The notes under the pieces were generated by a model. That model did no database searches. It was not told where the DNA came from and saw nothing but the letters and a program-made list of their open reading frames with translations. Below, one piece after another: positions 17,004 through 26,338 of a stretch of 37,850 nucleotides of DNA. The position numbers and the translations under genes were made by a program. The number at the start of each line of letters is the position of its first letter. Positions within the stretch are counted from its first letter, which is position 1. The DNA is from Chloroflexota bacterium (GTDB lineage Bacteria; Chloroflexota; Limnocylindria; P2-11E). The stretch lies in NCBI GenBank assembly GCA_005882765.1, contig VBDV01000117.1, positions 1-37,850 on the forward strand, given 5' to 3'.

Positions 17004-18148
17004 ACCCGTTCGTCGGGGCGACCGAGCGCGAGCTCGCGGGCGCGGTAGCCGATTGGGCGAAGGGTCTGGCCGGGCGCATACCGGCGGCGGAGAAGGAAGG
17101 CGCGCTTCCCCGCGACGTCATCGCCGACCTCGGGCGTCTCGGCGTCCTCGGAATGACGATCCCGGAAGCCGCCGGCGGGCTCGGCGCGTCGGGCGTCGGG
17201 TTCGCGCTGGTGCTCGAGGAGCTCTCCGCGGCGTGGCCCTCGCTGGCGGTCGGCGTGGCCGTCAACAGCGGCATCGTGGCCGGCTCCATCGTCCGACATG
17301 CGACTGTGGAGCAGCGCCAGCGCTGGCTGCCCAAGCTCATGGATGGCTCCGGGCTCGGCGCGTTTGCGCTGACCGAACCGACGTCCGGGAGCGACGCCGC
17401 GTCGCTGCGGACGGCCGCGCGACGGGAGGGCGGCGGCTGGCGCATCGACGGGCAAAAGCAGTTCATCACGAACGCGCGGTACGCGCCGTTCGCGATCGTG
17501 CTCGCGCGGGTCGGCGAGCTCGACCCAAAGCGAACGGCGGCGGGCATCACGGCGTTCGTCGTGCCGCTCGACGCGCCGGGCGTTTCAGTCGGTAGACCCG
17601 AGCGCAAGCTCGGCCTCCGCGCCTCGGACACGAGTGCCATCGTCATGGACGGCGCCACGATCGGCGCCGACGCGGTCCTCGGCGAGGTCGGCAAAGGCTT
17701 CGCGATCGCCATGAGCGGGCTCGATGGCGGACGCATCGGGATCGCCGCGCAGTCGGTCGGCATCGCGCGCCGGGCGCTCGAGCTCGCGCGCGCGTACGCG
17801 AAGGAGCGGAGGCAGTTTGGCCGCCCGATCGCCGATTTCGAAGGCCTTCGATTCAGCATCGCAAAAGCGGAGAGCGATCTTGCCGCGTCGCGTCTCCTCG
17901 CGCTCCGCGCGGCCTGGCTCCGCGATCGCGGCCGTCCGTTCACGCGCGAGGCCGCCATGGCCAAGCTGTACGCGAGCGAGATGGCACAGCGCGCCACCCA
18001 CGCCGCCGTCCAGATCCTCGGTGGCAACGGCTACATGCGGGATTACGCAGTCGAGCGTTACGCGCGGGACGGCCGCGCGACGACGATCTACGAAGGGACG
18101 AGCGAGATACAGCGCATCGTTATCGCGCGCTCGCTGCTCGCGGCATGA
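17000..18148 (+). CDS. Acyl-CoA dehydrogenase 2
   Basis: A 382-residue member of the acyl-CoA dehydrogenase family. FAD motif FALTEPTSGSDAASLRT, segment QKQFITNARYA and catalytic Glu365 in IYEGTSEIQR are all present, so it should be active. It differs clearly from the other two dehydrogenases of the operon (for example ITNARYA instead of ITNGAIA), suggesting a different substrate. GTG 17000 overlaps the etfA TGA. The gene is followed by a 22-base gap before the mutase large subunit. Confidence 0.94.
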   Translation: MNPFVGATERELAGAVADWAKGLAGRIPAAEKEGALPRDVIADLGRLGVLGMTIPEAAGGLGASGVGFALVLEELSAAWPSLAVGVAVNSGIVAGSIVRHATVEQRQRWLPKLMDGSGLGAFALTEPTSGSDAASLRTAARREGGGWRIDGQKQFITNARYAPFAIVLARVGELDPKRTAAGITAFVVPLDAPGVSVGRPERKLGLRASDTSAIVMDGATIGADAVLGEVGKGFAIAMSGLDGGRIGIAAQSVGIARRALELARAYAKERRQFGRPIADFEGLRFSIAKAESDLAASRLLALRAAWLRDRGRPFTREAAMAKLYASEMAQRATHAAVQILGGNGYMRDYAVERYARDGRATTIYEGTSEIQRIVIARSLLAA

Positions 18149-18170
18149 CGATCCAGAAGGCCGGGACAAA

Positions 18171-19904
18171 ATGAAAGGGAAGCTCGAGCGACGAGCGATT
18201 CACTCGCGACGAGCGAGTCAACCAGCCATGAGCGCGTCTTCGGGCGTCGCCCGAAGATTGAGCAAGCAGCGCTGGCTCGACGACGTCTACAACGCCGCAA
18301 CAAAGAAGCACGCGGAGCGCAAGAGCAGGTTTTCGACGCTCTCCGACGAGGTGATCGAGCCGCTCTACACGGCGGACGATCTCGAAGGGTTCGATCCCGA
18401 CCGCGATCTCGGCTTCCCCGGGGAATTCCCGTACACGCGCGGCGTGCAGCCATCGATGTACCGCGGCCGTCTCTGGACGATGCGCCAGTTCGCGGGGTTC
18501 GGCTCGGCCGAGGACACCAATGAGCGCTTCCACTATCTCCTCAAGCACGGCGTCGACGGTCTCTCGGTCGCGTTCGATATGCCGACGCTCATGGGCCGCG
18601 ACTCGGACGACCCCCTGTCGCGTGGCGAGGTCGGGCGAGAGGGCGTGGCCGTCGACACGCTCCGCGACATGGAGATTCTGTTCAACCGCATACCGCTCGA
18701 CCGCGTGACGACCTCGATGACCATCAACGGGCCGGCCTCGATCGTGTGGGCGATGTATATCGCCGCGGCCGAGAAGCGCGGCATTCCGCTCGACCGTCTC
18801 GGCGGAACGATCCAGAACGACGCGCTCAAGGAGTACATCGCGCAGCGTGAGTGGATCGTTCCCGTCAAGCCGGCGATGGGTCTCGTCGTGGACACGTTCC
18901 GCTACGGCTCGCGTGAGGTGCCGCGCTGGAACACGATCTCGATCTCCGGCTACCACATCCGCGAAGCCGGGGCGACCGCGTTGCAGGAGCTCGCGTTCAC
19001 TCTCATCGATGGGCTCGAGTACGTGAAGTGGGGGGTCGCGGCTGGACTCGACGTCAACGACTTCGTGCCGCATCTCTCGTTCTTCTTCGACGTGCATAAC
19101 GATTTCTTCGAGGAGATCGCGAAGTTCCGCGCGGCCCGGCGCATCTGGGCACGGGAGATCGAGCGCCGCTACCACCCAACGAACGAGCGCGCCCTTCTCA
19201 TGCGCACCCACGCCCAGACCGCCGGCGTTTCGCTCACGGCGCAGCAGCCGTACAACAACGTCGTTCGTGTGACGCTGCAGGCGCTCGCCGCTGTGCTCGG
19301 CGGAACGCAGTCGCTGCACACGAACTCGCTCGACGAGACCTACGCCCTACCGACGGAGGAGGCGGTGACCCTTGCGCTTCGCACGCAGCAGGTCATCGCG
19401 CACGAGTCTGGGGTCGCGGACACGATCGACCCGCTCGCCGGCTCGTACTACCTCGAGTCGCTCACCGAGCGCATGGAGCGGGGCTTCGATCGCTACCTGG
19501 GCGAGATCGAGAAGATGGGCGGGATGGTCGAGGCGGTCGACCGGGGCTTTCCCCAGCGCGAGATCACGGAAGCCTCCTTTCACTTCCAGCAGCAGGTCGA
19601 GGAGGGGGAGAAGATCGTCGTCGGGATCAATAAGTACGCGACGAGTGAGCAAACGACGATCCCGACTCTCGCGATAGACACCGAGGTCGAGCGGAAACAG
19701 ATCGCGCGGCTCGCGGAGACGCGGAAGACGCGGGATCGCGGCCGCTGGAATGAGTCAATTGACGCACTCCGGCACGCCGCCAAGCGCGGGGATGAGCTCA
19801 TGCCCCGCTTTGTCGAGTGCGCCAGGGCAAACGCCAGCGTCGGCGAGCAGGTACTTGTGCTGAAGGAGGTCTTCGGTGAGTACCACGATCCCGGCTACTT
19901 CTAA
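18171..19904 (+). CDS. B12-dependent acyl-CoA mutase large subunit, isobutyryl-CoA mutase-like
   Basis: A 577-residue substrate-binding subunit of a two-subunit adenosylcobalamin mutase. It has the whole TIM barrel (SVAFDMPTLMGRDSDDP, GTIQNDALKEY, SISGYHIREAG, TAQQPYNNVVR, QSLHTNSLDE) but no B12 domain, which is encoded separately downstream. The residue equivalent to Tyr89 of methylmalonyl-CoA mutase is Phe107 (WTMRQFAGFG). The equivalent of Arg207 is Gln225 (KEYIAQREW). That Phe/Gln pair is the isobutyryl-CoA mutase signature, so butyryl-CoA/isobutyryl-CoA interconversion is the better call. ATG 18171 has AGAAGG upstream; ATG 18228 is an alternative that fits the length of relatives. Confidence 0.9.
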   Translation: MKGKLERRAIHSRRASQPAMSASSGVARRLSKQRWLDDVYNAATKKHAERKSRFSTLSDEVIEPLYTADDLEGFDPDRDLGFPGEFPYTRGVQPSMYRGRLWTMRQFAGFGSAEDTNERFHYLLKHGVDGLSVAFDMPTLMGRDSDDPLSRGEVGREGVAVDTLRDMEILFNRIPLDRVTTSMTINGPASIVWAMYIAAAEKRGIPLDRLGGTIQNDALKEYIAQREWIVPVKPAMGLVVDTFRYGSREVPRWNTISISGYHIREAGATALQELAFTLIDGLEYVKWGVAAGLDVNDFVPHLSFFFDVHNDFFEEIAKFRAARRIWAREIERRYHPTNERALLMRTHAQTAGVSLTAQQPYNNVVRVTLQALAAVLGGTQSLHTNSLDETYALPTEEAVTLALRTQQVIAHESGVADTIDPLAGSYYLESLTERMERGFDRYLGEIEKMGGMVEAVDRGFPQREITEASFHFQQQVEEGEKIVVGINKYATSEQTTIPTLAIDTEVERKQIARLAETRKTRDRGRWNESIDALRHAAKRGDELMPRFVECARANASVGEQVLVLKEVFGEYHDPGYF

Positions 19905-21609
19905 AGACACGCTGCGCCGCCAGATCAGCCAGAGCTACCGCGCGCTGCGATCGTCGCTCGAGGCGCTCCCTCGCGACCGATTTACGGAGAAGCTCAGCAC
20001 AGGGTGGTCCCTCAACGAGAACATCGCGCACCTTGCGGCGTGGGAGGAGACCGTGCCGAAGCGCGTCGCCGCGGTGCTCGAGAGCGGAGAGGACCCGAAG
20101 CTCTACGACGATGTCGACGCGTTCAACGCGCGCGCCGCAGCAGAGGCGCAAGGCAAGACGACGGATGAGCTCTTCGCGCGCTGGTCCGCCGCGCACGAGG
20201 CTGTGCTCGAGACGGTCCGTTCGCTCCCCGAGGACGCCGACAAGCTCATGTTCGACATCGTCGAATGGAACACGACGGGCCACTACCCCGACCACTTCGC
20301 CGACATCGACGCGGCGATCCGCACGAAAGACGATCTCTTCGGGCTGGTCCAAACGAACTGGATCGCCTTCCGACTGGCCATCGGCGCGATCGGATTGCCC
20401 GCGCTCGAAAACGCGACCTCGAGCGGCTGGACCTACAAGGACCTCGTCGCGCACGCGGCCGCCTGGGAAGACCACATCGCGATGCGCCTCAAGGGGATGC
20501 GCGAGACAGGTGCGGAGACCTATCCCGGAGTCGACGATGCGGACGCGTTCAACGCCGACGTCGTGGAGCGGACGCGCGGTCGCGCGGCCGCCGACGTGAT
20601 CCGCGAGCTCGACGCCGCCCATGAGCGGATGATCGCCGAGCTCCAGCAACTGACGCCCGAGCGGATCCACGCGAACAACAGCTGGGTCGTCGGCGTCGTG
20701 GCCTCCGACACGTACGGTCATTACGCCCAGCACTTCGACGAGGTCTTCGCTGCCGTTCCGAAAAAGCCGGCGGAGCTCCTCGAGCGCATGCGCGAGGGCT
20801 GGCGCCCGTTCCGCCGCGGTCTGAATCGCCTCGGCCTCGTTCCGCTCTCGGAGAAGACGCCCGCGGGCTGGACCTACAAGGGGATGCTCGGGCACGTCGC
20901 GAACTGGATGGAGAAGATCCCGGACGAGATGCCGAACCGTCTCGCCGGGCGCCGCGGGCCGACGCCAGATGTCGACGCGGAGAACGCGCGTGAGGCGAAG
21001 GAGGGCGAGACGCGCTCAGCGCACGACGCGGTGAGCCGCCTGGATGCCGCGTACAAGACCGTTGTCGATCTCGTCACAGCACTTCCCGCGGACCGCGACA
21101 TCCCCTTCCTCGCGACCCGCCTCGTGGTCGGCGAGACGTACGGCCACTTCGTCGAGCACAGCGGCGAGATCGAGGCGGCGCTGCCCCGCACCGCGGACGA
21201 CTTCATCAAGACCATCGAGAAGGTCTGGAAGCCGTTCCGGGCGGTGATCCGCGAGCGCGGCCGAGCCGGGCTCACCGAGAAGACCTCGACCGGGTGGACC
21301 TGCAAGGACATCGTCGCGCACTCGATCGGCTGGATGGAGCAGACGATCCGCGAGATGCGGAGCGGCGAGCTCAGCACCGGCTGGACGAAGGAAACGATCG
21401 ACGCCTACAACGCACGATCTGTGCGGACGCACGAGCTCGTCGGTCCTGAGGCGATCGTCGACGAGCTCGACACCGTCTATCGCAATCTCGTCGAGACGAT
21501 CCGCGGTCTCGGCGACGGCCCGATCGACGAGCGCTTCGCGAGCACGATGCCCTACTACACGTACCTCCACTGGGAGGAGCACTTCGCGGAGCTCGGCGTT
21601 CCGCTATGA
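19876..21609 (+). CDS. Tandem four-domain DinB-like protein
   Basis: A 577-residue protein made of four copies of a DinB/DUF1706-like four-helix domain. Each copy has a GW motif followed by a helix with His: [48 protein letters not shown] and [16 protein letters not shown]. The Trp residues are at 44, 185, 332 and 474, a period of about 143. Each copy ends with a second motif such as [27 protein letters not shown] or YLHWEEHF, giving the His residues of the usual metal site. GTG 19876 lies 29 bases inside the mutase large subunit gene and its stop overlaps the ATG of the B12 subunit. Function is unknown; DinB-fold proteins include thiol transferases and metal-dependent enzymes. Confidence 0.85.
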   Translation: MSTTIPATSKDTLRRQISQSYRALRSSLEALPRDRFTEKLSTGWSLNENIAHLAAWEETVPKRVAAVLESGEDPKLYDDVDAFNARAAAEAQGKTTDELFARWSAAHEAVLETVRSLPEDADKLMFDIVEWNTTGHYPDHFADIDAAIRTKDDLFGLVQTNWIAFRLAIGAIGLPALENATSSGWTYKDLVAHAAAWEDHIAMRLKGMRETGAETYPGVDDADAFNADVVERTRGRAAADVIRELDAAHERMIAELQQLTPERIHANNSWVVGVVASDTYGHYAQHFDEVFAAVPKKPAELLERMREGWRPFRRGLNRLGLVPLSEKTPAGWTYKGMLGHVANWMEKIPDEMPNRLAGRRGPTPDVDAENAREAKEGETRSAHDAVSRLDAAYKTVVDLVTALPADRDIPFLATRLVVGETYGHFVEHSGEIEAALPRTADDFIKTIEKVWKPFRAVIRERGRAGLTEKTSTGWTCKDIVAHSIGWMEQTIREMRSGELSTGWTKETIDAYNARSVRTHELVGPEAIVDELDTVYRNLVETIRGLGDGPIDERFASTMPYYTYLHWEEHFAELGVPL

Positions 21610-22019
21610 AGCGACCCATCCGCGTCGTCGTCGCGAAGGCCGGCCTCGACGGTCACGACCGCGGCGCGAAGGTCGTGGCACGCGCGTTGCGCGATGCCGG
21701 GATGGAAGTGATCTACACCGGCGTGCACCAGACACCCGAGCAAGTCGTCGAGACGGCCCTGCAGGAGGACGCCGACGCGATCGGCCTCTCACTGCTCTCA
21801 GGCGCGCACAACTACATCTTCCCGCGGGTCAGCGAGCTGATGAAGGAAAAGGGCCTGGACGACGTGCTTCTCTTCGGCGGCGGCATCATCCCCGAGGCGG
21901 ACTGGCCGGCACTCGCGAGAGTCGGCGTCGAGAAAGTCTTTCCTCCGGGCGCGTCGCTCGAGGAGATCACGACATACGTGCGCGAGGCCGTGCCGCGAAA
22001 GCGTGGGGCCGCCGCATGA
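21606..22019 (+). CDS. Cobalamin-binding small subunit of acyl-CoA mutase
   Basis: A 137-residue B12-binding domain with the classic D-x-H-x-x-G motif (Asp15, His17, Gly20 in [10 protein letters not shown]), the SLLSGAH segment and GGGIIPEAD that cradle the cobalamin tail. Its length matches separate small subunits such as IcmB. It pairs with the large subunit encoded at 18171-19904, from which it is separated by the DinB-like gene. ATG 21606 overlaps the previous TGA (ATGA). Coenzyme loading is probably assisted by the MeaB protein encoded downstream. Confidence 0.93.
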   Translation: MKRPIRVVVAKAGLDGHDRGAKVVARALRDAGMEVIYTGVHQTPEQVVETALQEDADAIGLSLLSGAHNYIFPRVSELMKEKGLDDVLLFGGGIIPEADWPALARVGVEKVFPPGASLEEITTYVREAVPRKRGAAA

Positions 22020-22123
22020 CCTACCGCGAGAACCCGTCGTTGCGGCAACCCGTCGAGAGAGAAGTCGGCGAGCAACGAGACAACGAGATAGCGCGCGACG
22101 TCAAGAAAGCGAGGGGGATAAAG

Positions 22124-22504
22124 ATGGCAAAGAAGGACGACAGACCGGTCGACGCAGGACTTGCGGCACTCGTGGGCAAGAGCGAACAGGAGCTCATCGA
22201 TTTTTGGAAGCAACGCTTCGGACTCATCGCGGCGATACCGGTGGATACGGCGCGCGTCGGCGCGCTCACGCCGCAGCTTCGCGAGCTCGTGCGCATCCAA
22301 AATCGCGAGGAGCGCAAGCGTCTCACCGCCGCGCGAATGAAGGCGTTCGTGCAGCTTCCGGGCGACCAACAGGAGCGGATCACGAAGACGCGCCAGGCCG
22401 CGTACAACGTCGACCGAGCCGTCCTCGAGGAGGACCAGCGAATGGTCGATGAGCTCCTGCCGACCATTGCGGAAGCCAGGAACTACCCAACCGCGGCTCG
22501 TTGA
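22124..22504 (+). CDS. Conserved-looking protein of unknown function in the mutase operon
   Basis: A 126-residue, mostly helical, charged protein (MAKKDDRPVDAG; SEQELIDFWKQRFGLI; LRELVRIQNREERKRL; EEDQRMVDELLPTI). I do not recognise a family. ATG 22124 was chosen because GAGGGGG lies six bases upstream. An alternative ATG at 22016 overlaps the B12 subunit stop as ATGA and would add 36 polar residues. No signal peptide or membrane segment is seen. Its place between the B12 subunit and an acyl-CoA dehydrogenase suggests a role with the mutase, such as a helper or regulator, but this is inference. Confidence 0.75.
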   Translation: MAKKDDRPVDAGLAALVGKSEQELIDFWKQRFGLIAAIPVDTARVGALTPQLRELVRIQNREERKRLTAARMKAFVQLPGDQQERITKTRQAAYNVDRAVLEEDQRMVDELLPTIAEARNYPTAAR

Positions 22505-22511
22505 AGTTCGC

Positions 22512-23645
22512 TTGAACTTTTCGTACCGGGACGATCAGCTCCTCGTTCGCGATACGGTCCGCGACTTCGTGCAGTCGCGGATCGTTCCGAACGCCGAAGC
22601 CTGGAACGAGAAGGGCGAATTTCCGCTCGAGATCCTTCCCGAGCTAGCGGCCCTCGGTCTCACCGGACTCGCGGTGCCTCACGAGTACGGCGGCGCCGAG
22701 CTCGACGTGCTGACGATCGCGCTCGTGATGGAGGAGCTCGGCGCGGGCGACGGCTCCATCGCGCTCACTGTCGCCGCCCACAACTCGCTCTGCATCGGCC
22801 ACCTGCTCATGGTGGCGAGCGAAGAGCAAAAGTCGCGCTGGCTTCCACCGTTAACCCGCGGCGAATACCTCGGATGCTGGGCGCTCACCGAGCCATCGTC
22901 GGGCTCCGACGCCATAAGCGTCCAGAGCCGCATCCGCCGCGAGGGCGACGACTACGTGCTCTCGGGGACAAAGCAATTCATCACCAACGGATCGATCGCC
23001 GGATTCGCGGTCATCCTCGCCGGCGCGGGCGAGCGCAAGCTTTCAGCGTTCGGCGTCCCCCGCGGGACCGACGGCTTTCGGGTCGGCCGCCGCGAGGAGA
23101 AGATGGGCCTCCACGCGTCGGATACCGCGCAGCTCGTGCTCGACGATTGCCGCGTCCCGGCAGCGGACCGTATCGGCCGCGACGGGGACGCCTTCACTGA
23201 CGTGAAAGGCGTGCTCGACAAGGGGCGCATCGGGATCGGTGCGCTCGCCATTGGCCTTGGCCGGGCGTCGCTCGACATCGCGATCGGGTACGCGAAGGAG
23301 CGCCGGCAGTTCGGCAGACCGATCGCCGAGTTCGAGATGATCCAATGGCGCCTCGCGCGCGCCCGCACCGAGCTCGACGCGGCTCGTCTTCTCGTTCACC
23401 GGGCCGCGACCCTCGCCGACGCGGGCCTGCGGTTTACCGACGCGGCGTCGAAGGCCAAGCTCTATGCGTCGGAGGCCGCGACGCGTGCCGCCGACTCGTC
23501 GCTTCAAGTACTCGGCGGATATGGATACCTCCAGGACTTTCCGATCGAACGCCACCTGCGCGACGTCCGTCTCATGGAGATCGGCGAAGGCACCAGCGAG
23601 ATCCAGCGGATCGTCATCGCTCGCGAGCTCCTTCACGTCGACTGA
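22512..23645 (+). CDS. Acyl-CoA dehydrogenase 3
   Basis: A 377-residue acyl-CoA dehydrogenase with the FAD motif WALTEPSSGSDAISVQS, the segment GTKQFITNGSIAG and the catalytic Glu359 in IGEGTSEIQR. The residue before the Glu is Gly instead of the usual Tyr, as in a subset of the family. The start is TTG 22512 (MNFSYRDDQLL), the first start in frame with the conserved N-terminus; earlier starts lie inside the previous gene. It is the third dehydrogenase of the operon and, next to mutase and MeaB, may act on the branched product of the mutase. Confidence 0.92.
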   Translation: MNFSYRDDQLLVRDTVRDFVQSRIVPNAEAWNEKGEFPLEILPELAALGLTGLAVPHEYGGAELDVLTIALVMEELGAGDGSIALTVAAHNSLCIGHLLMVASEEQKSRWLPPLTRGEYLGCWALTEPSSGSDAISVQSRIRREGDDYVLSGTKQFITNGSIAGFAVILAGAGERKLSAFGVPRGTDGFRVGRREEKMGLHASDTAQLVLDDCRVPAADRIGRDGDAFTDVKGVLDKGRIGIGALAIGLGRASLDIAIGYAKERRQFGRPIAEFEMIQWRLARARTELDAARLLVHRAATLADAGLRFTDAASKAKLYASEAATRAADSSLQVLGGYGYLQDFPIERHLRDVRLMEIGEGTSEIQRIVIARELLHVD

Positions 23646-24586
23646 TGGCCGCGACGGCGACCGGCGACCTCCTCGCTCGCGCGCGCGGCGGTGACAAGCG
23701 GTCGATCGCGCGGCTTTTGTCGGTCGTCGAGAACGACGGGCCCGGCGCGGCCGAGGCGATGCGCGCGCTCTACCCGCAGACCGGACACGCCCAGATCGTC
23801 GGGATGACCGGCCCACCTGGCGGTGGCAAATCCACTCTGGTCAACCGTCTCGCCGGGATCTATCGCGAACGTGCGCCACGGGTCGCCATCGTCGCGGTGG
23901 ATCCCTCCAGTCCGTTCACCGGGGGTGCGATCCTTGGCGACCGCATCCGCATGCGCGAGCGATTCCTCGACGACGGTGTCTTCATTCGCTCGATGGCGAG
24001 TCGCGGGCACGCCGGAGGTCTGGCTCGCGCGACCGCGCGCGTCGTAAACGTCCTCGACGCCCTCGGGACGGACGTCGTCCTCGTCGAGACCGTGGGCGTC
24101 GGCCAGGAGGAGGTCGACGTCATCCGCGTCGTGGACACCGTCTGTCTGGTGACCGTCCCGGGCCTCGGCGACGACATACAGGCGATCAAGGCGGGGGTCC
24201 TTGAGATCGCCGACGTGCTCGTTGTGAACAAAGCGGATCGCCCCGGCGCCGACGAGACCGCGCGCGACCTCGCGCAGATGCTCTCGCTCGCCAAGGATCG
24301 TCCCTGGAAGACTCCGATTTTGCGGACGTCCGCCCAGTCAGGGGACGGTCTGCCGCAGCTCGTCGAGGCGATCGACCGGCACGGGGCCTGGTCGCGCGAG
24401 TCGGGCGAGTACCAGCGTCGCCAGCGCGCGGCCGCGCGAAGCGAGGTCGAAGCGCTTCTGCAGGAGGCGCTGCTGCGCGAGCTCGCGGGCCGCGTTGGTG
24501 AATCTCGTCTCGACGCCGCGGTCGCTCGTGTCGCGGACCGCTCCATCGATCCGTATGCCGCAGTGGAGGAGCTCCTGCGCGGGTGA
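23645..24586 (+). CDS. meaB: MeaB/ArgK-type GTPase, mutase chaperone
   Basis: A 313-residue G3E GTPase that gates loading of adenosylcobalamin onto acyl-CoA mutases and protects them. The P-loop is GPPGGGKSTL, followed by VAVDPSSPFTGGAILGDRIRM, the Walker B/switch segment VETVGVGQEE and the base-specifying NKAD. The C-terminal dimerisation arm is present. ATG 23645 overlaps the previous TGA (TGATG). Clustering with both mutase subunits fits its known role. Confidence 0.95.
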   Translation: MAATATGDLLARARGGDKRSIARLLSVVENDGPGAAEAMRALYPQTGHAQIVGMTGPPGGGKSTLVNRLAGIYRERAPRVAIVAVDPSSPFTGGAILGDRIRMRERFLDDGVFIRSMASRGHAGGLARATARVVNVLDALGTDVVLVETVGVGQEEVDVIRVVDTVCLVTVPGLGDDIQAIKAGVLEIADVLVVNKADRPGADETARDLAQMLSLAKDRPWKTPILRTSAQSGDGLPQLVEAIDRHGAWSRESGEYQRRQRAAARSEVEALLQEALLRELAGRVGESRLDAAVARVADRSIDPYAAVEELLRG

Positions 24587-25323
24587 TCGAGCTGACGCTC
24601 TTACGGACCGGTCTGATCGATCTGCCGCGCTCGACATTCTTTCCGGAGGGCGGACCCGAGATCATTCGTATTCCGGTGTGGTCGGCACTTCTTCGGACGA
24701 GCGAGGGCATCGTCCTCTTCGATACCGGTCTTCATCCCGTCCATGTCGACCGCCCCGACGCGACGTACGGCCCGAAGAGCTCCGTGAAACCGGTCATGGT
24801 TCGCGATGACGCGATCGTCGCGCGTCTCGCAAGCGTCGGGGTCCGTCCCGACGATGTCGCCATAGTCGTGAACAGCCATCTCCACTTCGACCATGCCGGC
24901 AACAACGGCGCCTTCCCAAAGGCGCGCTTCGTTGTCCAGGGTGAGCATCTCGCGTACGCGAAAGGCAAGCCGAACTTCCCGGGCGTGTATTGGGACATCC
25001 CGGAGCTGAGCTACTTGCCGGTAGCCGGGCGGACCCGCGTCGCACCCGGGCTGGAGGTGGTGCCGACCCCGGGGCACGCACCGGGGCATCAGTCGCTGAT
25101 CGTTGATCTTCAGGAAACCGGACGAGTCGTGCTTTGCGGCGATGCCGCGTTCACGCGCGAGAACCTGGAGCGCGGCGTGATCCAGGCCCAGGATGACGGG
25201 GCCGCGACGGAATCGCTCGCGCTCATCCGCTCCCTCGTCGACGACGATCTCGACCGCGTCTTCCCGAGCCACGACGCCGCCGGTTGGCTGGGCTGGCGTC
25301 ATGCGCCGGAGATATACCGCTGA
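24583..25323 (+). CDS. Metallo-beta-lactamase fold hydrolase (lactonase-like)
   Basis: A 246-residue MBL-fold enzyme with the di-zinc motif SHLHFDHAGN, a later His in TPGHAPGHQS, the bridging Asp in LCGDAAF and a final His in PSHDAAGW. The pattern is that of N-acyl homoserine lactonase-like (AttM/AiiA) proteins. GTG 24583 overlaps the meaB stop. In this operon it could act on a lactone or thioester rather than a quorum signal; the substrate cannot be read from sequence. Confidence 0.9.
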   Translation: MIELTLLRTGLIDLPRSTFFPEGGPEIIRIPVWSALLRTSEGIVLFDTGLHPVHVDRPDATYGPKSSVKPVMVRDDAIVARLASVGVRPDDVAIVVNSHLHFDHAGNNGAFPKARFVVQGEHLAYAKGKPNFPGVYWDIPELSYLPVAGRTRVAPGLEVVPTPGHAPGHQSLIVDLQETGRVVLCGDAAFTRENLERGVIQAQDDGAATESLALIRSLVDDDLDRVFPSHDAAGWLGWRHAPEIYR

Positions 25324-25331
25324 GGACGCTC

Positions 25332-26267
25332 GTGCTCGGAGTGCTCGCGCACGTCAAGTGGTTCACCGACCCGCGGCTACACCCGACCCAGTACGCCATT
25401 CTGCTGAGCGCGCCGGTGATCGCAGCTTTCGTCTTGGCGATCGGAGCGACCGGCGTGGCGTACCTCATCCAACATCGCGTGCCCGAACCGAAGGCGATCC
25501 GCTCGCTGGAGCGCTACGCGAAGACCGGGCCGCTCGCGCTCCGCATCGCGCTCGGCGTCGCTCTCCTCGCCGCAGTTGCCGCGAACTGGCTTTTCGTCCC
25601 GTCGCTTGTACTCCATGACGACTCCGTCGGCGTCGCGCTCCGAGCGGTCGAGACAGCCTGTGGCCTCTTCCTATTGGCTGGGCTGTTCACGCGGTACGCA
25701 GCGATCGTCCTCGCGCTGCTTGGAGTCGTGGCGATGGTGCCGTTCAGCATCGAGAGCATCCTCGAGCAAATCCACATCCTCGGGATTGCCGTGTTTCTCT
25801 TCATCGCAGGGCCCGGCCCTGTTTCTCTGGACGCGCGCCGCGGGGCCGAGCTTGCACTGGACCATCGCAACGCCCCGGCCGTCGCCATCAATTTGCTGCG
25901 GATCGCGATGGGTTTCGGCATCGCGTACGGGGCGTTGACCGAAAAGCTCCTCAACGCAGCGCTCGCGCAGGCACTCCTCGATCAGAGTCCGTTCCTCAAC
26001 GTGCTGCGGCCGTTCGGCGTGAGCGACCCCGTCTTCATCTGGCTCGCCGGTGCGACGGAGCTCGTGATCGGTGTCGTCATTCTGTCGGGTCAGATCACCC
26101 GTCCGGTGATGGCGGTCGGCTTCGCGTTGTTTACGGTCACGCTGATCGTCTTCGGTCTCCCTGAGTTCATCGGCCACCTGCCGTACTACGGGATCATGCT
26201 CACGCTCTTCATCGCACCCGATGCGGACTCGTGGCACGTCCAGCGGGGACTGCGCCGGGCGGCATAG
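25332..26267 (+). CDS. DoxX-like multi-pass membrane protein
   Basis: A 311-residue protein with about eight hydrophobic segments. Segments such as FLLAGLFTRYAAIVLALLG and ELVIGVVILSGQITRPVM resemble the DoxX/DoxD family, which have been linked to quinone-dependent thiosulfate oxidation or general redox roles. GTG 25332 was chosen because GAGGA lies five to six bases upstream. A CTG at 25320 that overlaps the previous TGA as CTGA is an alternative. It is the last gene of the long + strand operon. Its function is unknown. Confidence 0.75.
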   Translation: MLGVLAHVKWFTDPRLHPTQYAILLSAPVIAAFVLAIGATGVAYLIQHRVPEPKAIRSLERYAKTGPLALRIALGVALLAAVAANWLFVPSLVLHDDSVGVALRAVETACGLFLLAGLFTRYAAIVLALLGVVAMVPFSIESILEQIHILGIAVFLFIAGPGPVSLDARRGAELALDHRNAPAVAINLLRIAMGFGIAYGALTEKLLNAALAQALLDQSPFLNVLRPFGVSDPVFIWLAGATELVIGVVILSGQITRPVMAVGFALFTVTLIVFGLPEFIGHLPYYGIMLTLFIAPDADSWHVQRGLRRAA

Positions 26268-26338
26268 CGCCCGTATTGCGACCCGCGGCGGTGGCAGGAA
26301 ACCTAGCCTCACACGATGCCTGCGTTCGGGCCCGCTCG

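Noticed and set aside
18145-18174. Nine-codon frame overlapping both the dehydrogenase stop and the mutase start
   Set aside because: It has ATGA junctions at both ends, but it is too short to judge and can be explained by chance in a 22-base gap.
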